Below, piece by piece: positions 1-4,323 of a stretch of DNA of 6,620 nt (position 1 is its first letter; every line of letters starts with the position of its first letter). The DNA is from Spirochaetaceae bacterium (GTDB lineage Bacteria; Spirochaetota; Spirochaetia; UBA9216): contig JAQQAK010000001.1 of the NCBI GenBank assembly GCA_028527945.1, positions 1-6,620 on the forward strand, written 5' to 3'. The notes under the pieces were generated by a model. That model was not told where the DNA came from, did not search any database, and saw only the letters and a list, made by a program, of their open reading frames with translations. The position numbers and the translations under genes are program-made.

Positions 1-1234
1 ACAGGAAGAAGCAAGACAAAGTGGTGTTATCAGATTGATTCCTTCTGAAAATTATGTATCACAAGCTGTAAGAATGGCTACAGGCAGTTGTCTTACAAAT
101 AAATATGCGGAAGGCTATCCTGGTAAAAGATATTATGAAGGACAGCAGGTAACTGACCTTATTGAAGATGTAGCAAGAAATAGAGCAAAAAAAATATTTA
201 AGGCAGATCACGCAAATGTTCAGCCATATTCTGGCTCTATTGCCAATCTTGGCGCTTATAACTCACTTATTAAACCAGGCCAGAAAATTATGGGACTTAC
301 TCTTAGTTCCGGAGGCCATCTAACACACGGATCAAAAGTAAGTATAACAAGTAAATTTTTTGAAGCTGTTAACTATTCTGTAAAAGAAGACGGATATCTT
401 GATTATGATGCTATAAGAGAACTTGCAAAAAAAGAACGACCTGATGTTATCGTTTCAGGTACTACAGCATATCCAAGAGCCATAGATTTTGAAATATTTG
501 GAGATATAGCAAAAGAAGTTGGAGCCTATCATGTAAGTGATATAGCACATCTTTCAGGCTTGGTAGTTGCAGGACTTCATAAGTCTCCAGTCCCTTATGC
601 AGATATCGTTTCTACAACAACACATAAAACATTAAGAGGACCAAGAGGTGGTATGCTTCTTTGTAAAGAAGAACACGCTAAGAAAGTTGATAAAGCAATT
701 ATGCCTGGTCAACAGGGTGGTCCTCATATGCATACAATTGCAGCAATTGCTGTAGCTCTTGAAGAGGCAGATTCTCAGGAATTCCTTATTTACGCAGAGC
801 AGATCCTGAAAAACTCAAAAAGACTTTCTGAAAAACTAATGGAAAAAGGTTTTGACCTTGTTACAGGTGGAACAGACAATCATATAATTCTAGTAGATCT
901 TAGAAGCAAAAATATTCCTGGTCGAGATTTTGCGAAAGCATTAGATAGGGCAAAAATTGTTGGAAACTTCAATACAATTCCACATGATCCAGCACCAGCA
1001 ACAAAACCTAACGGTCTAAGAATTGGTACCCCAGCTGTAACAACTCGTGGAATGAAAGAAGCAGAGATGGATATTATTGCGGATCTTATTAATAAGGTTG
1101 CAGAAAATATGGGAAATGAAGAAAAAATTTCTGAAGTTGCTAAAGAAGTAATGGAATTAACTTCAAGATTTCCTGTTCCAGCTCATTTTGTTGTTCCAAA
1201 GAAAAAAATTACACCTTTTGGCTGTGATGAATAA
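1..1234 (+). CDS. glyA: Serine hydroxymethyltransferase, 5' end cut off by the window
   Basis: This PLP enzyme interconverts serine plus tetrahydrofolate with glycine plus 5,10-methylene-tetrahydrofolate in the cytoplasm. The reading frame is open from base 2, and 410 residues are visible before the TAA at 1232-1234. The true start lies upstream, because coding similarity (QEEARQSGVIRLIPSEN) runs to the window edge; the TTG at 35 falls inside the conserved N-terminal motif and is not a start. Family signatures seen are NKYAEGYPGKRYY, the GGHLTHGS motif, an Asp (539-541) and His (548-550) in SDIAHLSG that contact the cofactor, and the PLP-binding Lys at 626-628 in STTTHKTLRGPRGG. The C-terminus looks complete. 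The usual LIASEN motif reads LIPSEN here, which is a variant rather than a loss, since the Ser-Glu-Asn is kept. A hairpin terminator follows directly. The family call is very secure; how many N-terminal residues are missing is unknown. Confidence 0.97.
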   Translation, partial: QEEARQSGVIRLIPSENYVSQAVRMATGSCLTNKYAEGYPGKRYYEGQQVTDLIEDVARNRAKKIFKADHANVQPYSGSIANLGAYNSLIKPGQKIMGLTLSSGGHLTHGSKVSITSKFFEAVNYSVKEDGYLDYDAIRELAKKERPDVIVSGTTAYPRAIDFEIFGDIAKEVGAYHVSDIAHLSGLVVAGLHKSPVPYADIVSTTTHKTLRGPRGGMLLCKEEHAKKVDKAIMPGQQGGPHMHTIAAIAVALEEADSQEFLIYAEQILKNSKRLSEKLMEKGFDLVTGGTDNHIILVDLRSKNIPGRDFAKALDRAKIVGNFNTIPHDPAPATKPNGLRIGTPAVTTRGMKEAEMDIIADLINKVAENMGNEEKISEVAKEVMELTSRFPVPAHFVVPKKKITPFGCDE

Positions 1235-1241
1235 AATTAAG

Positions 1242-1258
1242 CCCCGCTTTAAGCGGGG
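1242..1258. terminator. Bidirectional rho-independent terminator between convergent genes
   Basis: CCCCGC (1242-1247) pairs perfectly with GCGGGG (1253-1258) around a TTTAA loop, and two more T-A pairs are possible if the loop closes. The + strand continues with TATTATTTTA. On the - strand the same hairpin is followed by CTTAATTTT. It starts 7 bases after the glyA stop and ends 2 bases before the sirtuin stop codon, so one hairpin probably serves both transcripts. It stands out as a GC-rich block in AT-rich surroundings. Confidence 0.88.
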
Positions 1259-1260
1259 TA

Positions 1261-1974
1261 TTATTTTAAAAGATTACAAAATTCTTCAAGATCCTTATAA
1301 AGTTTAAACGCATAAGAATCCAGCGGAGTACTCATATTATTAACTATAATAATTTTACCACCGCTTCTTATTGTTTGCATTGGGATAGAAGCTGCAGGCT
1401 GAACAACCAAAGATGAGCCCAGTACCAACATTAAATCTGATTGCGCAGCAAGATTAAATGCTCTTGTAATAGCATCTTCTGGTAAATTTTCACCAAAAAA
1501 TGTAATTTCAGGTTTTATAACACCACCACAACTGCATTTAGGAACCTTATCCTGCTTTACAATTTTAGCAATATATTCAAAATCAAAATTTTTACCACAA
1601 TTAAGACATTTATGAGAAGAAGGAGAACCATGTACTTCTATAACATCCTTTGAGCCGGCTTTTTGATGTAGAAGGTCTATATTCTGAGTTATTACAGCTT
1701 TTATTAAACCTTCTTCTTCAAGTGATGCAAGAGTTTGATGAACGATTGTCGGGTGCTTTTCATCAAGATTATAAATAAAGTTTTTTGATTTACTGTAATA
1801 AAAAGATGGGTCTTTCATAAAATAACCAAGATCAAAAATTTTATCTGCGTCTTCATCATTATATAAACCATTTTCTCCGCGAAAATCTCTTATCCCGGAA
1901 AAAGTTGAAACACCCGCTCCTGTAAAAACAGTAACGTTTTCATGTTCTGATATTATTTCTTTTAATTCTTTCAT
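1261..1974 (-). CDS. Sirtuin-family NAD-dependent protein deacylase (SIR2/CobB type)
   Basis: Sirtuins use NAD+ to remove acetyl or other acyl groups from lysines, releasing nicotinamide and O-acyl-ADP-ribose. The 237-residue protein is a normal single-domain bacterial length. In order it shows GAGVSTFSGIRDFRG (19-33, NAD binding), TQNIDLLHQKAG (96-107), the catalytic His in HG (115-116), a zinc knuckle CxxC...CxC (Cys 123, 126, 147, 149), IKPEITFFGE (153-162) and GSSLVVQPAAS near the C-terminus. The Tyr-x-x-Arg pair of SIRT5/CobB-type desuccinylases is not evident after the first motif, so simple deacetylation is the safer guess. I chose the ATG at 1972-1974. A TTG two codons upstream (1978-1980) is also in frame, and neither has a clear Shine-Dalgarno sequence. 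It is convergent with glyA and divergent from yebC, apparently as a single-gene unit. No protein partner can be inferred from its neighbours. Confidence 0.95.
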   Translation of the reverse strand: MKELKEIISEHENVTVFTGAGVSTFSGIRDFRGENGLYNDEDADKIFDLGYFMKDPSFYYSKSKNFIYNLDEKHPTIVHQTLASLEEEGLIKAVITQNIDLLHQKAGSKDVIEVHGSPSSHKCLNCGKNFDFEYIAKIVKQDKVPKCSCGGVIKPEITFFGENLPEDAITRAFNLAAQSDLMLVLGSSLVVQPAASIPMQTIRSGGKIIIVNNMSTPLDSYAFKLYKDLEEFCNLLK

Positions 1975-2180
1975 GCACAAGAGAGTACCACTTTTTTAAA
2001 ATTCGGTCATTCTTATTAACAATCTTTTCTATATAAAATATTAAAGAGTCTCTAGTAGTTTTAAAATAAAAATAGTAAAAACTTTGAGATTTCTATGTTT
2101 CATTCAAAAAATCTTGTAATAAAATTAGTTGAATTCACTTTTTTATCGAGTTTAATAATGCTGAGACTAAAAGAACATAC

Positions 2181-2208
2181 TTGACAGCAGATTTTTCGTT
2201 ATGATAAT
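2181..2208 (+). promoter_or_regulatory. Distal sigma-70-like promoter, TTGACA-N16-GATAAT
   Basis: A perfect consensus -35 (TTGACA, 2181-2186) is followed after 16 bases by GATAAT (2203-2208, five of six matches). Initiation would fall near 2214-2217, giving a leader of about 185 bases before yebC or a separate short transcript. An 11-bp inverted repeat begins about 13 bases after the predicted start. AT-rich DNA produces -10-like hexamers easily, but an exact TTGACA at this spacing is less common. Inferred from sequence only. Confidence 0.5.
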
Positions 2209-2228
2209 TTATGCAGATTGAAGATAAG

Positions 2229-2256
2229 TTTTTTAAACTATTAAAAGTTTAAAAAA
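2229..2256. repeat. Perfect 11-bp AT-rich inverted repeat in the yebC upstream region
   Basis: TTTTTTAAACT (2229-2239) is the exact reverse complement of AGTTTAAAAAA (2246-2256), with a 6-base spacer (ATTAAA). It lies just downstream of the distal promoter. It has no U-tract after the right arm on the + strand, so it is not a standard terminator. It could be a protein-binding site, a transcript-end hairpin or chance in AT-rich DNA. It overlaps a 13-codon reading frame (ATG 2211 to TAA 2250-2252) that has no ribosome-binding site. Confidence 0.55.
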
Positions 2257-2328
2257 ATATTCTAAAAATTGTTAGCTATCAAATTACTATTTATGATGTA
2301 ATAAGTTAACAAAAAAAATAACAGAAGC

Positions 2329-2357
2329 TTTATTAAAAGCCGCTGACTTTTGATAAA
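2329..2357. repeat. Inverted repeat reaching the -35 region of the yebC promoter
   Basis: TTTATTAAAAG (2329-2339) pairs with CTTTTGATAAA (2347-2357) over 11 positions, ten Watson-Crick and one T-G wobble, around the 7-base loop CCGCTGA. The left arm can also form a smaller alternative hairpin, GCTTT-ATTA-AAAGC (2327-2340). The right arm and loop cover the proposed -35 element of the proximal yebC promoter, a typical position for an operator. If transcribed from the distal promoter, it would form a hairpin in the leader. Confidence 0.5.
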
Positions 2358-2371
2358 ACCTCTGATACAAT
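2343..2371 (+). promoter_or_regulatory. Proximal extended -10 promoter for the yebC-ruv cluster
   Basis: TACAAT (2366-2371) matches the -10 consensus at five of six positions and is preceded by TGA (2363-2365), the extended -10 signature TGn. Exactly 17 bases upstream lies CTGACT (2343-2348), which matches TTGACA at four of six. Transcription would begin near 2378, giving a leader of about 20 bases that contains only the ribosome-binding site. This is my preferred promoter for yebC and the genes after it. Confidence 0.6.
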
Positions 2372-2387
2372 CAATTAATACTTTTTC

Positions 2388-2398
2388 AAGGAGTCCTT
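2388..2398 (+). promoter_or_regulatory. yebC ribosome-binding site embedded in a small palindrome
   Basis: AAGGAG (2388-2393) is a strong Shine-Dalgarno sequence 5 bases before the ATG at 2399. The whole stretch AAGGAGTCCTT is a palindrome around a central G. In RNA, AAGG could pair with CCTT over a 3-base loop, weakly hiding the binding site next to the start codon. Confidence 0.8.
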
Positions 2399-3145
2399 AT
2401 GTCAGGCCACAGTAAATGGCATACAATAAAACATAAAAAAGGTGCCGCAGATGCCAAGCGGGGTAAGATTTTCACAAAAATAATAAAAGAGATAACCGTA
2501 GCAGCCAGAATTGGAGGCGGTGACATTGAAGCCAACCCACGACTAAGAACAGTTGTCTTAAAAGCACGCGATGCCAATATGCCTAAAGACAATATTGAAA
2601 GAGCTATAAAAAAGGGTACTGGAGATCTTGAAGGTGTAAGCTATACCGAAGGAATGTATGAAGGTTATGGCTCAGGCGGAGTTGCTATACTTGTAGAAAC
2701 ACTAACAGATAATAAAAACAGAACAGCAGCTGATGTTCGAAGCATTTTTTCCAAAGCAGGTGGAAACCTTGGTGACACTGGCTGTGTTTCCTACATGTTT
2801 AACAGAAAAGGTGTCATTACATTTAGTTCAGAAACTTGTTCAGAAGATGAAATTTTTAACGCAGCACTTGAAGCTGGAGCTGATGATGTTGTTGCTGATG
2901 AAGATGTAATTGAAGTTTTTACTTCTCCTGAAGATTTTGAAGCTGTGCGAGACACTCTTGAAGAAGCAGGTTTCAAACGTGAAATGGCTGAAATATCCAT
3001 GATTGCTGATCAGAAAGTTACACTTGATGATGAGAAAACAAGAAAGGTTCTCAGACTTATTGATAATCTTGAAGATAATGACGATGTTCAGAATGTTTAC
3101 TCAAATATGGATCTTCCTGAAGGGTTCGATCCTGACGCTGAATAG
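2399..3145 (+). CDS. yebC: YebC/PmpR/TACO1-family protein
   Basis: A 248-residue protein of normal length for this widespread family. The N-terminus carries the hallmark GHSKWHTIKHKKGAADAKRG (3-22) followed by KIFTKIIKEI. Then come NPRLRTVVLKARDANMPKDNIERAIKKGTG (about 47-75), YEGYGSGGVAILVETLTDNKNRT (about 87-109) and DVRSIFSKAGGNLGDTGCVSYMFNRKG, so all three expected domains are present. The tail is acidic (LPEGFDPDAE). Family members were long annotated as transcriptional regulators; more recent work on relatives, including mitochondrial TACO1, supports a role at the ribosome in relieving stalls at proline-rich stretches. The start is fixed by a strong AAGGAG and the conserved MSGHSKW. It is the first gene of the cluster, 21 bases before ruvC. 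The yebC-ruvC neighbourhood is common, also in Escherichia coli, but a direct role in recombination is not shown by it. Confidence 0.96.
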   Translation: MSGHSKWHTIKHKKGAADAKRGKIFTKIIKEITVAARIGGGDIEANPRLRTVVLKARDANMPKDNIERAIKKGTGDLEGVSYTEGMYEGYGSGGVAILVETLTDNKNRTAADVRSIFSKAGGNLGDTGCVSYMFNRKGVITFSSETCSEDEIFNAALEAGADDVVADEDVIEVFTSPEDFEAVRDTLEEAGFKREMAEISMIADQKVTLDDEKTRKVLRLIDNLEDNDDVQNVYSNMDLPEGFDPDAE

Positions 3146-3148
3146 AAC

Positions 3149-3162
3149 ATATTAATTAATAT
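3149..3162. repeat. Perfect 14-bp AT palindrome between yebC and ruvC
   Basis: ATATTAATTAATAT is its own reverse complement and fills most of the 21-base gap, ending 4 bases before the ruvC ATG. It consists only of A and T and has no loop, so it is more plausible as a DNA site than an RNA hairpin. Palindromes of this length are not rare in DNA this AT-rich, so function is uncertain. Confidence 0.4.
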
Positions 3163-3166
3163 TTTA

Positions 3167-3664
3167 ATGTCCAAACGTATTTTAGGTTTCGATCCCGGTC
3201 TTGCAAATACAGGCTGGGGCGTAATCGACGCAGACAGCAGCAGGTTAAAACTTATAGATTACGGGGCTATTACAACTGATTCAAAAGCCCCTCAAGGTGA
3301 AAGACTTGGTGTTATTTTTGATGAGACTAAAAAAATTATCAGAAGATTTAAACCAGATGCCGCTGGCATCGAAAGTCTTTATTTTGCCAAAAATGTAACA
3401 AGTGCTATACCTGTAGCAGAGGCAAGAGGTATTCTTTTGTTAAGTCTTTATAAAAGCGGAATAATATCTGAAGAATACACTCCTCAGCAAATTAAGCAAG
3501 CAATAACAGGTGTCGGTAAAGCAGATAAAAAACAGGTTCAAAACATGATTAAAATCATTTTAGGGTTAACAGAAATCCCCAAACCTGATCATGCGGCTGA
3601 TGCTTTAGGAGCTGCAATTTGTTGTTTTAATAACTTACAAGCAGCTACAAGAGGAGTTGTCTGA
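3167..3664 (+). CDS. ruvC: Crossover junction endodeoxyribonuclease RuvC
   Basis: RuvC is the dimeric, metal-dependent nuclease that cuts Holliday junctions symmetrically after RuvAB branch migration. The 165-residue protein has normal length and an RNase H fold pattern. Visible catalytic residues are Asp9 in ILGFDPG, Glu69 in GIESLYFAKN, and His142 and Asp145 in PDHAADALGAAIC. The third site is His, as in Thermus RuvC, where E. coli has Asp. The DNA-contacting segment TGVGKADKKQV (114-124) is also present. The start at 3167 is forced by the conserved SKRILGFDPG immediately after it, yet there is no Shine-Dalgarno sequence: the preceding 21 bases are nearly all A and T. Translation may rely on readthrough of ribosomes from yebC or on an unstructured leader. 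Its TGA directly abuts the ruvA ATG, and its last codons carry the ruvA ribosome-binding site, suggesting coupled translation. Confidence 0.97.
   Translation: MSKRILGFDPGLANTGWGVIDADSSRLKLIDYGAITTDSKAPQGERLGVIFDETKKIIRRFKPDAAGIESLYFAKNVTSAIPVAEARGILLLSLYKSGIISEEYTPQQIKQAITGVGKADKKQVQNMIKIILGLTEIPKPDHAADALGAAICCFNNLQAATRGVV
3652..3656 (+). promoter_or_regulatory. ruvA ribosome-binding site inside the 3' end of ruvC
   Basis: AGGAG lies 8 bases upstream of the ruvA ATG at 3665, within the last codons of ruvC. With the TGAATG junction it supports translational coupling and settles the ruvA start. Confidence 0.8.
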
Positions 3665-4255
3665 ATGATAAACAGCCTAAATGGTATTATTACACAAAAA
3701 GATGAATCTAAAATCTGCATAGAATTAAATGGTATAGAGTGGGAACTTATAATGCCATTTAATTCTATAAATAAATTGCCGCCTACAGGCGAAAAAGCCA
3801 AAATTTATACGTACCTTCAACACAGTCAGGACATTATGCAGCTTTTTGGTTTTTTTAGCCAAAGAGAGCGCAGCCTTTTTTTCGATCTTATAAAGGTAAA
3901 TGGCGTTGGCCCAAGGCAGGCAATAAAAATATTATCAGGCATTGAAATAGATGATTTTATAAAACAACTTGATGATAACGATTTAGATTCTCTAACAAGG
4001 CTTCCAGGTCTTGGTAAGAAAACAGCACAGAAAATTATTCTGGCGTTACGAGGTAATCTCAGTTTTACAGAACCAGCAACTTCAAACAACGAATACAACG
4101 ATATTATCAATGCTTTAGTAGATATGGGATTTGATAGAAAATCTTCAGAAAAAGCTGTAACAAATGCTTCAAAAGAACAAAAAGATTCATCAGCCTCTTC
4201 TCAGGAAAAAGAGCAGGCAATTTTTAAACGTGCTATTATACTTTTGAGCAGTTAA
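3665..4255 (+). CDS. ruvA: Holliday junction branch migration complex subunit RuvA
   Basis: RuvA tetramers hold the four-way junction open and load the RuvB motors. The 196-residue protein shows the OB-fold domain I (1-63) and domain II with two helix-hairpin-helix motifs, VNGVGPRQAIKILSG (77-91) and LPGLGKKTAQKIILALR (112-128). A Ser/Glu/Lys-rich linker and a C-terminal RuvB-binding domain (about 141-196, NDIINALVDMGFDRKSSEKAV) follow. The ungapped alignment with E. coli RuvA that I can recall puts Gln55-Asp56 where E. coli has the acidic pin Glu55-Asp56, so one pin charge is neutral. The gene starts directly after the ruvC stop. A striking inverted repeat (3719-3768) sits within codons 19-35, and the 10-base sequence TAAATGGTAT occurs twice (3678-3687, 3726-3735), each time encoding LNGI. 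The start is well supported by AGGAG and the MINSLNGII opening. Confidence 0.96.
   Translation: MINSLNGIITQKDESKICIELNGIEWELIMPFNSINKLPPTGEKAKIYTYLQHSQDIMQLFGFFSQRERSLFFDLIKVNGVGPRQAIKILSGIEIDDFIKQLDDNDLDSLTRLPGLGKKTAQKIILALRGNLSFTEPATSNNEYNDIINALVDMGFDRKSSEKAVTNASKEQKDSSASSQEKEQAIFKRAIILLSS
3719..3768 (+). repeat. Long inverted repeat (mRNA hairpin) inside ruvA
   Basis: The 14 bases at 3719-3732 (ATAGAATTAAATGG) are the exact reverse complement of 3755-3768. Pairing continues inward with one T-G wobble, A-T and T-A, giving a 17-bp stem (3719-3735 with 3752-3768) around a 16-base loop. In the mRNA this would begin about 55 bases after the ruvA start codon. The symmetry is strong enough that the opposite strand also reads IELNGI and PFNS. 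No U-tract follows, so it is not a terminator. Confidence 0.8.
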
Positions 4256-4266
4256 AAACAAAAATT

Positions 4267-4274
4267 AGGAAGGA
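4267..4274 (+). promoter_or_regulatory. Strong ribosome-binding site upstream of ruvB
   Basis: AGGAAGGA lies 12 bases after the ruvA stop. It is about 50 bases from the first in-frame ATG of ruvB (4324), much too far to serve it. It is 4 bases from an in-frame ATT (4279) and 7 bases from an in-frame ACG (4282). It therefore argues that ruvB starts at one of these unusual codons. No stop occurs between them and the ATG. Confidence 0.75.
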
Positions 4275-4323
4275 ATAAATTACGGTAAATTTTAATAGTG
4301 AAGATGACTTTTCTTCACAAGAT

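Larger units (their letters stand above)
1975..2398. other. AT-rich intergenic region between the divergent sirtuin and yebC genes
   Basis: About 420 bases without a supportable gene. It is richer in A and T than the coding regions around it, and stops are frequent in all frames. The right half holds two promoter-like sequences and two inverted repeats, listed separately. The left half (about 1981-2160) should contain the sirtuin promoter, but I cannot pick a convincing -35/-10 pair on the - strand there; the AT-only runs around 2030-2045 give several weak -10 candidates. I see no tRNA-like or other recognisable structured RNA. Confidence 0.7.

Noticed and set aside
741..752. 12-bp perfect palindrome CAGCAATTGCTG in glyA
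   Set aside because: By rough estimate, a few palindromes of this length are expected by chance in a window of this size, and the codons are needed for the protein.
1978..1980. TTG as the sirtuin start codon
   Set aside because: The ATG two codons downstream is canonical and gives the usual short N-terminus; neither has a clear ribosome-binding site, so the TTG gains nothing.
2173..2184. Possible LexA-type box GAACATACTTGA upstream of yebC
   Set aside because: Only the first half matches GAAC-N4-GTTC, and no CTG-N10-CAG alternative is present nearby, so an SOS operator is not supported.
2211..2252. 13-codon open frame MQIEDKFFKLLKV as a leader peptide
   Set aside because: It would start at or before the predicted transcript start, has no Shine-Dalgarno, and its end is explained by the AT inverted repeat.
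3589..3801. 70-residue reading frame on the - strand across the ruvC/ruvA junction
   Set aside because: It is a shadow of ruvC and ruvA. Its peptide IELNGI copies that of RuvA only because of the inverted repeat at 3719-3768.
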